Source: Lachnospiraceae bacterium (GTDB taxonomy: Bacteria > Bacillota > Clostridia > Lachnospirales > Lachnospiraceae). From it: DNA of 64,000 bases. This document shows positions 18,022 to 27,183 of the stretch, one piece after another. The stretch's first letter is position 1, and each line of letters starts with the position of its first letter. The notes beneath the pieces were generated by a model that worked only from the letters and a program-made list of their open reading frames with translations, searched no databases and was not told the origin of the DNA. The position numbers and the translations under genes were made by a program. Where the stretch lies: NCBI GenBank assembly GCA_014239155.1, contig JAAZZQ010000035.1, forward strand, positions 44,305-108,304. The letters are read 5' to 3'.

Positions 18022-18936
18022 TTATTCCTTCACCGAACCGATGGTTAGGCCGGAAATGAAATACTTCTGGAAAAACGGATACGTAGATGCAATCGGTACA
18101 ATAATAACAATTGCTATTGCCATTCGCACGCTCTCAGTTGGCATAGAAGCCTTATACTGCTGTAAAGACAAACCGCCATAAGGGTTATTGGCAATGTATT
18201 CAATATTCTTTTGTATATTGTTCAATAAAGATTGCAGTGTCTGTAAGTTCTTATCCTGTATGTACAGGGAAGCCTGGAACCAGTCATTCCAGTATCCGAA
18301 TGCTGCAAACATACCAATTGTTGCGATAACCGGCTTAGAGATTGGCATTACAATCTGAGACCAAATCCGAAACTGTCCTGCACCGTCAATCTTTGCGGAC
18401 TCTATAATGGAGTCGGGCACTGTCGTTCTAAAAAATGTACGGCAGATTGTCACGCTGAAAGAAGAACATGCCAGCGGCAGAATCAATGCCCATATTGTAT
18501 TACTCAGACCTAAAATATTGTTTACTACCACATAGCTTGCAAGCATACCACCATTAAAAACCATTGGTATAAATATCAGCCATGTATACAGCGTTTTCAA
18601 TTTAAAATTCCTTCTGGAAACAACATATCCCATTGATGTATCCAGCGCAATTGCAATAATCGTACCAACGATTGTAACAAGCACTGACATAAATGCTGCG
18701 CGCAGAATCATGCCGCGCTCGTTCCACAAAAACGTGTAAGCGGAACCGGATAAAACGGAAGGAATCAATTGATACCCATTTGTACGCAATGCCTCTTCAT
18801 CTGTAATAGAGATTGAAAATACGAACAATAGTGGAATCACACACATCACTGCCAAAATCAAAAATATAATATTGAAAATGACATTGGTGGATTGTTTTAT
18901 TTGGTTTAATGACTGACCACTTTCTTCTTTTGCCAC
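18022..18936 (-). CDS. ABC sugar permease, LplC/YtcP type
   Basis: This 304-residue inner-membrane subunit has six predicted helices and the cytoplasmic EAA loop ESAKIDGAGQFRIWSQIVMPISKP that docks the ATPase. It belongs to the CUT1 (MalG-like) branch. It begins 15 bp after the stop of the first permease and is followed 26 bp later by the binding-protein gene, so the three form one operon. No ATPase gene is present in the window near these genes. As in many Firmicutes, a shared MsmX-type ATPase encoded elsewhere is presumed. Confidence 0.92.
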   Translation of the reverse strand: MAKEESGQSLNQIKQSTNVIFNIIFLILAVMCVIPLLFVFSISITDEEALRTNGYQLIPSVLSGSAYTFLWNERGMILRAAFMSVLVTIVGTIIAIALDTSMGYVVSRRNFKLKTLYTWLIFIPMVFNGGMLASYVVVNNILGLSNTIWALILPLACSSFSVTICRTFFRTTVPDSIIESAKIDGAGQFRIWSQIVMPISKPVIATIGMFAAFGYWNDWFQASLYIQDKNLQTLQSLLNNIQKNIEYIANNPYGGLSLQQYKASMPTESVRMAIAIVIIVPIASTYPFFQKYFISGLTIGSVKE

Positions 18937-18951
18937 ACGAGCACCCCCTTA

Positions 18952-19932
18952 TTAGATAATTCTGTTTTCGTTGTCCAATTTGCTCACAACCCAGTTTGCC
19001 AACAAGATTGTTCCACAACTACAAATCGCCTGGAAGAATGAAGCAGCGGCTGTCTGTCCAATCGGCGCTGTTGACTGAATCGCATTGTAGATATAGGTAT
19101 CAAAAGTCGATACTGTCGTGTACAATGATGCCGGAATACGTCCAGTTACTTGATAGAACAAACCGAAATCTGAGTTGAAAATCTTACCGCAGTCCAGAAT
19201 CAACATCATGATAAACACTGGCTTGATCGCTGGCAGTGTAATGTGTCTAGCCTGCTGTTTCTTTGTGGCACCATCCATCACTGCCGCCTCGTAAAGGGAA
19301 GGGTCAATTCCTGTGATACTTGCCAGGTAAAGTACCATTCCATATCCCATACCTTTCCATGTATTTAGGAAAATTAGTATTGCTGGCCAGTATTTTGGCT
19401 CCTGATACCACATAATGCGCTCTCCGCCAAGAGAAGTGATAATTCCATTAATATATCCTCTCTCTGGTGTCAACAACGCATATACAAAGTAGCTGACAAC
19501 AACCCATGACATAAAATAAGGCAGAAACATCATGGTTTGATAAACTTTGGAACCCTTTTTGTTGCGCATACTGCTGAGCATCAACGCCCCTCCTACTGCA
19601 ACACTCGCACTGATAATGATAAATGCAATATTGTAAAGGATGGTGTTTCGCAGCAACATTGTAAATGAGTTGGAAGTAAAGAAATATTTAAAATTTCCAA
19701 TTCCTGCCCATTCACTGTGCAGCAAGTTGTAGAGAAAACCATGTCCGCCGGGTTGCAGCTTGTAGTTCTTAAATGCGATGATAACACCAAACATTGGCAA
19801 GTATGAAAATACTAAAAACCAGATTAACGTCGGCAGAGACAGTACAAACAACTCCGTGTCGTCACGCGACCATCGCTTCCACCAGGGTTTACCACTTATC
19901 CTCCCTCCATCAGTCGTCTTGCGATTTCCCAT
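18952..19932 (-). CDS. ABC sugar permease, LplB/YteP type
   Basis: The 326-residue MalF-like subunit starts with a short basic cytoplasmic segment (KPWWKRWSRDD), then has about six membrane helices and the EAA motif EAAVMDGATKKQQARHITLP near residues 235-258. It is the first gene of the transporter operon. The ATG at 19932 has AAAGGAGG nine bases upstream, and a near-consensus promoter lies 37-65 bases upstream. Together with the second permease it would form the translocation channel for the N-glycan-derived oligosaccharide. Confidence 0.92.
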   Translation of the reverse strand: MGNRKTTDGGRISGKPWWKRWSRDDTELFVLSLPTLIWFLVFSYLPMFGVIIAFKNYKLQPGGHGFLYNLLHSEWAGIGNFKYFFTSNSFTMLLRNTILYNIAFIIISASVAVGGALMLSSMRNKKGSKVYQTMMFLPYFMSWVVVSYFVYALLTPERGYINGIITSLGGERIMWYQEPKYWPAILIFLNTWKGMGYGMVLYLASITGIDPSLYEAAVMDGATKKQQARHITLPAIKPVFIMMLILDCGKIFNSDFGLFYQVTGRIPASLYTTVSTFDTYIYNAIQSTAPIGQTAAASFFQAICSCGTILLANWVVSKLDNENRII

Positions 19933-19968
19933 TTGTTGTACCTCCTTTTATTAATTTTTGTTAACACA

Positions 19969-19997
19969 ATATTAACATTTATAAATTGCGATGTCAA
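19969..19997 (-). promoter_or_regulatory. Strong predicted promoter of the transporter operon
   Basis: On the minus strand a perfect TTGACA (19992-19997) and TAATAT (19969-19974) are 17 bases apart, about 37 bases upstream of the first permease. TGTTAATATTG followed by TGTTAACA overlaps the -10 region and could hold a LacI-type operator. The rest of 19998-20510 is AT-rich and shows no gene. Confidence 0.65.
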
Positions 19998-20510
19998 CAA
20001 ATTTTAGCATTTTCATTATTTTATCCAATTTATAACCTTAAATTTTGTAAAAACTTCCTTGTTTTATTTTATAACCATAAATATTATACACATCATGCAC
20101 AATTACATTTATTAACATTAACCAATAAAGATTCTAAATTATACTGTTTATTTTGTTGGGCACTCATAAAATATACCAATATTTTCTCCATTATACTGCA
20201 TAAGTGTCAGCGATTTGTATAAAATCTTTTTGGATATATCTGTTTAAGCAACGTTAAGGCATACGTTTTGACGAAAAATTATCAGAATATCATAATATTT
20301 CATCAAATTTTGCCTCTGCCTTAACATTTGTAAACTATTCGATTGTATTTTGCGCCTTGCTATGCTATAATAACAATAAACTACACGCTGTACAGACAAA
20401 TTTACTTTTCACTTGTTTGTATCAGATTTACAAATGTATAAAACAAATAAGAAGTTTCTATCAATGTACCTTTATATATAGAAACCTTGACAGAAAGGAG
20501 CATTTTATTT

Positions 20511-21527
20511 ATGGAAAAAATTACAATGAAAGATATTGCAGATGCCCTCAATATATCCAGAGTTACCGTAAGTAAAGCATTTAACAATCAAGCGGGCGTC
20601 TCAGATACTCTGCGGGAATTAATCTTTGCAAAAGCAAAAGAACTTGGATATGCTAAAATTCCCTATCAGATCATAGAACAACCACAAGAGGAACAACGCA
20701 CAATCTCGCTGATTGTATCAAGACCAGATTCTGCCCAATTCTGGACTAACATTATTCATCGCATGGCACAAGAACTTGCCAATTACAATGTAAACTTGCT
20801 TTACACCTATGTTCCTTCCGTTTACACAGGGACGTTCAATCTGCCTTCTGTTCTTTTAAATGGAAGCGTTGATGGCGTTGTTGTATTAAATGTTTATGAC
20901 CCGGAAATTCTAAGTATGGTAAATGATCTCTCTGTTCCAAAAGTATTTCTGGACACAATCCCTTCCCTGACAGACAATCAGCTCAACGGTGATCTAATTC
21001 TAATTGAGGGCTTCCGCACAGAAGCCAAAATTACAGATTTATTGATACAGAATGGGCATACAGAAATTGGATTTCTGGGGGATATCGACTACGCAATGAC
21101 AAACAAAGAACGCTATCTTGGTTATTGTGATTGTATGGACAAACATGAGTTGATTGTCCGCTCAGAGTATTGTCTAACTGGACGTATTGATATCTTCTCT
21201 TATGATAAAAAGTTGCACGCTTTCCTAGATGAGCTAAAAAGCTGGCCCAGTGCTTTTGTGTGTGCTAGTGATTACGTTGCGAACTTTGTGCAGGCTTACC
21301 TTGACAACAATGCAGCTCGCCTTCCGCATCCTGTTGTGTTGACTGGTTTTGATAACACTGGCGAATATACCAATGTTGCAGGGCGCATTATCACTGCCAA
21401 TGTACCGACAGCCCTTCTTGGAAAGCGTCTTGCTCTGCAATTGCTGTTTCGCTCTGAACACCCAGAAGCCCCACAAGAGTTAACCTTTGTAAAACCTTCT
21501 ATTATCATACCACATATCAAGGAATAG
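20511..21527 (+). CDS. LacI-family transcriptional regulator (paralogue 2)
   Basis: A 338-residue LacI-type regulator with HTH residues 4-25 (DIADALNISRVTVSKAF) and a sugar-sensing domain containing SLIVSRPDSAQFWTNIIHRMAQ and TGFDNTGEYTN. I chose the ATG at 20511 because AGAAAGGAG precedes it by nine bases. An in-frame TTG 24 bp upstream overlaps that site. It is divergent from the transporter operon, the usual position of a local regulator, and is about two-thirds identical to the protein at 1604. It probably represses the operon until an N-glycan-derived sugar binds. The inducer is unknown. Confidence 0.9.
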   Translation: MEKITMKDIADALNISRVTVSKAFNNQAGVSDTLRELIFAKAKELGYAKIPYQIIEQPQEEQRTISLIVSRPDSAQFWTNIIHRMAQELANYNVNLLYTYVPSVYTGTFNLPSVLLNGSVDGVVVLNVYDPEILSMVNDLSVPKVFLDTIPSLTDNQLNGDLILIEGFRTEAKITDLLIQNGHTEIGFLGDIDYAMTNKERYLGYCDCMDKHELIVRSEYCLTGRIDIFSYDKKLHAFLDELKSWPSAFVCASDYVANFVQAYLDNNAARLPHPVVLTGFDNTGEYTNVAGRIITANVPTALLGKRLALQLLFRSEHPEAPQELTFVKPSIIIPHIKE

Positions 21528-21539
21528 TATACACAAACG

Positions 21540-21572
21540 GGACCGGAAAATCCAAATAAATTTTCCAGTCCT
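21540..21572. terminator. Terminator between LacI paralogue 2 and the convergent GH38 gene
   Basis: GGACCGGAAAAT and ATTTTCCAGTCC pair with one mismatch. The hairpin lies in the 51-bp gap between two convergent genes. Confidence 0.65.
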
Positions 21573-21578
21573 GTCTAC

Positions 21579-23966
21579 TCAGCCAACAATAAATGATAGG
21601 ATACCCATATCATTTTCTTGAAGTTTCTGTATATTTTCCTTTAACGAACCCTCTCGCAGTTCCAGCCCATAACGGAATTCGCCGAATCCAGACAAATCCA
21701 TCTTAAAATTTGTCTCCCATGTGTTATTCATAATCCAACTGTACACAGACCTGTGATTATTCTGCTCTTTATTGTCGCACAACAGAATTGGATGATGTTG
21801 CATCTGTCCCATATAAATAAGGGGTGTATCAAATGTATTAATTAATATTCCCTGTGTACCTTTCTGATACAACACCCCCTCATCTGTCATATAATATTCC
21901 ATATTACTGCCCGGAAGCTGGTCAACACCGGGACGCATAGACGTGCCTCCATTATGAATATAAAGTGTACTGTCTGCCAAATTTAAGCAAAGCGGCAAAT
22001 AAATACTTTCGATATCCTCATTCAGAGTCTTGGCAATGCGACAAGTAAATTCCAACCGCGGCAATTGCTTGTACATTTTTATAATGACACTTGTATAATA
22101 TGTCCCTTCCAAATCGAATACAAGTTCTACTTTGTCAAATATTAAACCATGTTCCAATATATTGATATTCTGCAATTTTCCTTGATGTTGTGTTGCGTGA
22201 AGTCCTCTGATATTACGTCCCAACAAGCGGCGCTCCTCATAGACTCCACTATTAATCTTTGTGCGTTCATAAACTGGCATAAAAAATTTTTCAAGCCCTT
22301 CCTTCAACAGTTCTGTATTATCTTTTTTATTCCAAAATGATACCACTCCTTGCCCAATCTGATAACGAATACAAAACCAGTCATTTTCCAAACGATATGG
22401 AAGCTGATACGACTCCTGATCATAGTTATTGACAATATCACGAACCCTCTCTGCGCCTATCCAAGCAGTGCGCGTATACAAATTCTGTGATGGTGCTTCT
22501 TGCTCTTCATAAGTAAAAACGCACTCCTCCATTGCATCAAATTCCGCAAGAAAGCTTACTAATACCCCTCTTGGATGCGCAGAAAGCTGTATTGGTACTT
22601 CCTTATTTGTCCTTGTGTCCGTCACCTTTACATTCGACAAGGACATTGTCTCTACATAAAATTCTACTGGATACACCCCTTTTTGGCTACTCATGGAAAC
22701 CGCCTTTACCTGTCCCTTTGTGCTATAATAGCGCAGAATATCTCCCATCAGATGGCACTGTTCACTCTTGCGCAATGCATTGGCCTCATGTATCTTTGAT
22801 GCATAACTTGTCTTACGAATATCCAAATTTGTTACCATTGTATCATATGGATTTGTAATTGTAGCAGAATGTCCCCATGTATGCTCCGCATAGAGCAATG
22901 CATTCTCCTCTCCCACTTCCCGTAATTTTTCGTTACATTTACCAGTCTTTTTTTCCAACTGTTCACAAATATGCGCAAGACGCAAACCTTCCTTATAATG
23001 CTTAACTGCATATGGGGTACTTCCTACACCATTTCCCCACCAGTCATTTATGCTGCCTTGATATGTTGGTGCATCTATTACTTTTTCTCGGATTAAATCA
23101 TAAAGTTCTTGTAATGTTACCATATGAAGTGACACTTCCTCACCAAAACGCAGATTAAAGTCATTTACTGTCGTAATAATATCTGGATTGGCCGGTGCAT
23201 TATCAGAGAAAACACCACTGACACTCGTAATATAAAAATCATAAGGATAACCGCTCTCTTCATACTCCGCAATGCTCTTACTTAACTTGTCATGCAAAGC
23301 ATCCAACGCAGTGATATTAACATTTTTACCAAAATAACTTTCAGTCATAAAATTAATATTTTTATTTACTACAATTCCTAATGCATTTCCTAAGTTATAG
23401 TGCTCTCCACTCCACACTAAAATCCTGTTGCCATTTTTACCTTCCCAATAGTAAGGGGTCTGATTATGATACAGCGGATACATTCCATGATGTGTATGGA
23501 TATTCGTAAATAAAAATTCAATTCCATTTTTTATCAAGACATCTCTTGCCCCTAAGGAAATCCCATTAATATCTGCATTCATTGCCGTTTTTATAGAAAT
23601 ATTCTCTGCCTGAAACACCTCTTGCATCCTTGCAGTTTTACGATTGAGCATATTGGCATCCACCAAATCATTAAAATTCAAATATGTGGCAGAGATACCA
23701 ATATTACCTCTTTTTATCAGTTGAAAAAAATCTGCTTTTTCCTGTTCTTTGGCAGTCTTCAAAAACTGCTCCACACAATAATAGGTTTCACAATTCCACT
23801 TAAAATCCTTCTCAAAAGTATTGTTCTGATATCCATTTTTAATAACTGATATCACACTGCGAATATTATTCACCTGATTGTATATAATCTGTTCCTGCAA
23901 ATCCGTGTACCCTACATCTGTGTGAGAATGATGTACAATGTACACCTTTTTAATCTGTTTTCCCAT
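21579..23966 (-). CDS. GH38-type glycoside hydrolase, divergent branch
   Basis: The 795-residue protein has the family 38 fold signature at its very start: HHSHTDVGYTD (His13, His15, Asp17 as likely metal ligands). NADINGIS near residue 150 carries the candidate nucleophile Asp. It lacks the N-terminal beta domain of the larger GH38 enzyme at 11989, and its HSHTD-G-Y motif replaces the usual H-H-D-A-W, so it belongs to a separate branch whose activity is not certain. There is no signal peptide, so action on imported glycan is expected. It is divergent from a GntR regulator with a large palindrome between them, which suggests direct control by that regulator. Confidence 0.78.
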   Translation of the reverse strand: MGKQIKKVYIVHHSHTDVGYTDLQEQIIYNQVNNIRSVISVIKNGYQNNTFEKDFKWNCETYYCVEQFLKTAKEQEKADFFQLIKRGNIGISATYLNFNDLVDANMLNRKTARMQEVFQAENISIKTAMNADINGISLGARDVLIKNGIEFLFTNIHTHHGMYPLYHNQTPYYWEGKNGNRILVWSGEHYNLGNALGIVVNKNINFMTESYFGKNVNITALDALHDKLSKSIAEYEESGYPYDFYITSVSGVFSDNAPANPDIITTVNDFNLRFGEEVSLHMVTLQELYDLIREKVIDAPTYQGSINDWWGNGVGSTPYAVKHYKEGLRLAHICEQLEKKTGKCNEKLREVGEENALLYAEHTWGHSATITNPYDTMVTNLDIRKTSYASKIHEANALRKSEQCHLMGDILRYYSTKGQVKAVSMSSQKGVYPVEFYVETMSLSNVKVTDTRTNKEVPIQLSAHPRGVLVSFLAEFDAMEECVFTYEEQEAPSQNLYTRTAWIGAERVRDIVNNYDQESYQLPYRLENDWFCIRYQIGQGVVSFWNKKDNTELLKEGLEKFFMPVYERTKINSGVYEERRLLGRNIRGLHATQHQGKLQNINILEHGLIFDKVELVFDLEGTYYTSVIIKMYKQLPRLEFTCRIAKTLNEDIESIYLPLCLNLADSTLYIHNGGTSMRPGVDQLPGSNMEYYMTDEGVLYQKGTQGILINTFDTPLIYMGQMQHHPILLCDNKEQNNHRSVYSWIMNNTWETNFKMDLSGFGEFRYGLELREGSLKENIQKLQENDMGILSFIVG

Positions 23967-24040
23967 AAAACATTCCTCGCTTTCTTACAATCATTACATT
24001 CTATAACACTGTCAACTTTTTAATGCTCTCCTCACTCGCC

Positions 24041-24069
24041 ATCATACAAAACCTGCATAAAAAAGTCAA
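24041..24069 (-). promoter_or_regulatory. Predicted promoter of the GH38-type gene
   Basis: On the minus strand TTGACT (24064-24069) and TATGAT (24041-24046) are separated by 17 bases. The -35 box lies four bases from the palindrome at 24074. Confidence 0.6.
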
Positions 24070-24073
24070 TAGA

Positions 24074-24119
24074 ATATGTAAATACAAATATATAATTTTT
24101 ATAATTTGTATTTACATAT
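24074..24119. promoter_or_regulatory. Probable GntR operator: 16-bp perfect inverted repeat
   Basis: ATATGTAAATACAAAT (24074-24089) and its exact reverse complement (24104-24119) are separated by 14 bases. Each arm also contains its own small dyad, TGTA-NN-TACA, the type of site bound by HutC-branch GntR proteins. The palindrome is squeezed between two divergent promoters, so one protein bound here could control both genes. Confidence 0.7.
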
Positions 24120-24147
24120 TTACTTTTTTAATTTATTATTATATAAT
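24119..24147 (+). promoter_or_regulatory. Predicted promoter of the GntR-isomerase operon
   Basis: TTTACT (24119-24124) and a perfect TATAAT (24142-24147) are 17 bases apart. The -35 box begins at the last base of the palindrome. This leaves a 5' leader of about 140 bases with no obvious gene. Confidence 0.55.
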
Positions 24148-24291
24148 GTGTGATATGTAATCGTTACGCTGCCTCTATCCATCCGCCTTTAGCAAAGTTT
24201 TAGATATTGTTAGTACAAACAACAGCAATTTTGTAGAGACATAAAAAGTAATAATCACAATCGCAGAACATATAAAGAAAGGTTTGACACA

Positions 24292-25011
24292 ATGCCCCCA
24301 CAATATATTCAAATCGCTGAACAGCTCCGCCACCAGATTATTAGCGGAGAATATCCTATCGGAAGTAAAATTCCAACAGAAAACAAACTGGCGCAATCTC
24401 TAAAGGTAAGTCGGCCCACAGTACGTCATGCACTAGATTTGCTCACTGCAGAAGAGCGATTGGTGCGTGTAAAAGGCAGCGGTACGTTTGTGGCACAACC
24501 AAAGTTAATCCATGAATCCACTAGCTTTGTAACTGGCTATCGAGAAGAGAGCAGAAAAAAGAACCGTATTCTACATACAAAAGTAATCTGTCTTCAAGCA
24601 GAAAAAGCTGGAGAGCGGATTGGCGCAGCCCTAAATCTTAATGCAAATGAAATTGTTACACGTCTGACAAGAATCCGACATCTAGAAAATATGTATGACA
24701 ATGCACCTGTTGTATACACAACAGTGTATGTGCCACAAAAACTATTTCCAGAAATGATTCAGTTGGATTTCACAGACATCTCTTTCTATGATGCACTAGA
24801 TAGCAGAAAACTATCTGTCCTCCACGCCTCTCGCAAACTGGAAATTATTATGCCTCCTGTAGAGATTGCAGCGAGTCTTGGCATCACTACTTTTGAACCT
24901 ACTGCATATATCACTTCCCTCGGGTATACAAAAGACAAACTTGTAATAGAATACACAGAAAGCTACTATCCAGCAAGCCGAAGTAGCTTTCAGATTGAAA
25001 TTAATCGTTAA
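24292..25011 (+). CDS. GntR/HutC-family regulator with UTRA ligand domain
   Basis: The 239-residue protein has a winged-helix domain at residues 1-70 (PQYIQIAEQLRHQIISGEYPIGSKIPTE, then SRPTVRHALDLL) and a UTRA effector domain from about 85 to 235, with FEPTAYITSLGYT near the end. HutC-branch members usually sense sugar phosphates or related small molecules. It is transcribed away from the GH38-type gene at 21579 and 48 bp ahead of the isomerase fusion, so it likely regulates both and itself through the palindrome at 24074-24119. Mannose 6-phosphate or a related sugar phosphate is a sensible inducer, but this is inference. Confidence 0.9.
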   Translation: MPPQYIQIAEQLRHQIISGEYPIGSKIPTENKLAQSLKVSRPTVRHALDLLTAEERLVRVKGSGTFVAQPKLIHESTSFVTGYREESRKKNRILHTKVICLQAEKAGERIGAALNLNANEIVTRLTRIRHLENMYDNAPVVYTTVYVPQKLFPEMIQLDFTDISFYDALDSRKLSVLHASRKLEIIMPPVEIAASLGITTFEPTAYITSLGYTKDKLVIEYTESYYPASRSSFQIEINR

Positions 25012-25059
25012 TTTTTTAGAAAATAAAAAATTCCTAACATTAAAAATCGGAGGTGCTTT

Positions 25060-26799
25060 ATGGAATCGAAAAACGCATTTCGACGTTTCCCTTCTATTAA
25101 AATAAATGGTCATGACAAGGATGCTGTTATAGACTGCAATGCTATCTGTTCGCAAATATCTTTGCTTTGTCAGCGGAACACTAAGACTATTATTGTGATA
25201 GAATGCTATCCGGGCGTAAATCAGACTGAATTAAAATCATTATTTTCTCCACTTAAAATTAACAGTTTCATCCACAGCGACGATCTCGCATTACCGCCCG
25301 CAGAAATTGATGCCCAAATAAAACATGATTTGACAGAGGACCCGGTTTTTGGCATTATGACTACCCGTCGATTAGAAGAATTTTTTCCAACAAAAAAACT
25401 AGAGAAAGCCCGCAGCAAAATCAATGATATCCAATCTGGTATTGTATTCATTTATGGCGTGGGTGCTTCTCTTATATGTAAAGGAGACATCCTTATTTTG
25501 GCAGATATCACGCGCTGGGAAATCCAACAGCGTTATCGAAACGGGCTATCCAACTGGCGGACAACGCACACAGACCTTCCACGCAATGAAAAATATAAAA
25601 GAGGATTTTTTGCCGAATGGCGCTGGGCAGACTGCATTAAGGATAGAATTCTTCCTAAAATAGATTTTTATTTAGATATGACAGTACAGAATGCTCCTGC
25701 TATGGTTTCTGGCGACGCCTATCGTGATGCTTTAGAACAAGTAGCAGGTCAACCCTTTCGCATGGTGCCTTACTTTGATCCAGGGGTATGGGGTGGCAAC
25801 TGGATGAAAACGCATTTTGATCTTCCCGAAAATGGTAGCAACTATGCGTGGAGTTTTGACGGTGTCCCAGAAGAAAACAGTCTTCTATTGGATTTTGGTG
25901 GAAAGATGATTCAGACACCAGCTTTAAATCTAGTCTATTCCCACCCACAGAAACTGTTGGGCGATCGTGTTCACGCACGGTTTGGCAAAGAATTTCCTAT
26001 TCGATTTGACATGTTAGATACTATGAATGGGCAAAATTTATCCCTACAGGTCCATCCTTTAACAGAATATATTCAACAAAATTTCCACATGCACTACACG
26101 CAAGATGAAAGCTACTATCTGCTAGACACACAGGGAGACGACGCATGTGTCTATCTGGGAATTCGGACAGGAACTGCTCCCAATGAAATGATACAAGCCT
26201 TAAAAGAAGCACAAACAGAAACCAAACCTTTTCCAACCGAAAAGTATATTAATCGCATCCCTGTACAAAAACATGACCATATACTGATCCCCGCTGGAAC
26301 TGTCCACTGCTCTGGCGCAAATACTATGGTTCTGGAAGTCAGCGCCACACCTTATATCTTTACCTTTAAACTGTGGGATTGGGGACGCCTTGATCTCGAC
26401 GGCAGACCTCGGCCAATCCACATAGACCACGGCGCAGCAAATATCCAGTGGTACCGCAACACAGAGTGGGTACAAGAAAATCTTGTCAATGTTGTTACAC
26501 TTGTACATCAGAGTGAACAGGGTACCATTGAGCGCACTGGACTACATGAGCGGGAATTTCTGGACACCTACCGCGTCAGTACATCGGCAACGCTCCCAAT
26601 TCACAGAAATGGCAGTGTTCATATGCTTAATCTAGTGGAAGGCGCATGTGTCAAACTTATTAGCAAAGATGAGCACTTCGCTCCCTTAGAGCTACACTAT
26701 GCAGAAACGTGTATTATACCCGAGGCTGCCGGAGCATACCAAATTCATTCTATTGACGGAACTTGTGTGCGTGTTCTTATTGCTTGTGTGCGCAACTAA
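25060..26799 (+). CDS. Class I mannose-6-phosphate isomerase-like protein with extra N-terminal domain
   Basis: The C-terminal two thirds (about residues 215-579) resemble class I phosphomannose isomerases, which convert mannose 6-phosphate to fructose 6-phosphate with zinc. GQNLSLQVHP supplies the Gln and His ligands, and PAGTVHCSGANTMVLEVS the distal His. The N-terminal 200 residues are not part of normal ManA. They carry IIVIECYPGV and GDILILADITRWEIQQRYRNG, which faintly recall a degenerate nucleoside-kinase-like fold, but no intact P-loop is visible. At 579 residues it is nearly twice the usual ManA length. CGGAGG precedes the ATG. It sits 48 bp after the GntR gene. In this locus it would route mannose into glycolysis. 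Confidence 0.8.
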   Translation: MESKNAFRRFPSIKINGHDKDAVIDCNAICSQISLLCQRNTKTIIVIECYPGVNQTELKSLFSPLKINSFIHSDDLALPPAEIDAQIKHDLTEDPVFGIMTTRRLEEFFPTKKLEKARSKINDIQSGIVFIYGVGASLICKGDILILADITRWEIQQRYRNGLSNWRTTHTDLPRNEKYKRGFFAEWRWADCIKDRILPKIDFYLDMTVQNAPAMVSGDAYRDALEQVAGQPFRMVPYFDPGVWGGNWMKTHFDLPENGSNYAWSFDGVPEENSLLLDFGGKMIQTPALNLVYSHPQKLLGDRVHARFGKEFPIRFDMLDTMNGQNLSLQVHPLTEYIQQNFHMHYTQDESYYLLDTQGDDACVYLGIRTGTAPNEMIQALKEAQTETKPFPTEKYINRIPVQKHDHILIPAGTVHCSGANTMVLEVSATPYIFTFKLWDWGRLDLDGRPRPIHIDHGAANIQWYRNTEWVQENLVNVVTLVHQSEQGTIERTGLHEREFLDTYRVSTSATLPIHRNGSVHMLNLVEGACVKLISKDEHFAPLELHYAETCIIPEAAGAYQIHSIDGTCVRVLIACVRN

Positions 26800-26877
26800 T
26801 CCTATATTTTTAATCCTGCGTATTCCAATTAATAGGCACATCTGATATAATAAATTGTATCATCACGAAGATAGCTT

Positions 26878-27183
26878 ATGTTAAAAATTTATAGAAAAAC
26901 AATAATAACCTTTTTCAGTGTTGGATCTATACTCCTCTTTTGCGCCTGTCAATCCAATACTGAAAAAACTTTCCAACAAGAATTATTGGAGTCAGATTCT
27001 ATTGAACAAAGCGTAACAGAACAAGCTTCTATAAATGTTTCAGATTCTATCGAACAGATTAATGTATACACAAGTCCCGGCACAAACTATTTATCAATGG
27101 AAATTATTGATAAAGATACTATTGAAAAAGCTATTAAAATTGAGTCTGGCCGGATAGAAATTGAAATACAAAGATTTGAGTAG
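26878..27183 (+). CDS. Small hypothetical lipoprotein
   Basis: This 101-residue protein has a basic N-terminus, a hydrophobic segment and a lipobox LFCAC (Cys24), so it should be lipid-anchored outside the cell. The mature part is acidic and Ser/Glu/Ile-rich with no recognised domain. It starts 78 bp after the isomerase fusion and ends inside a terminator. Its role is unknown. Coding status is supported by the signal peptide and the terminator position. Confidence 0.6.
   Translation: MLKIYRKTIITFFSVGSILLFCACQSNTEKTFQQELLESDSIEQSVTEQASINVSDSIEQINVYTSPGTNYLSMEIIDKDTIEKAIKIESGRIEIEIQRFE

Noticed and set aside
19955..19982. LacI operator overlapping the transporter promoter
   Set aside because: The TGTTAACA palindrome is short and in AT-rich DNA, and no matching site was found at the other candidate targets, so it is mentioned but not called.
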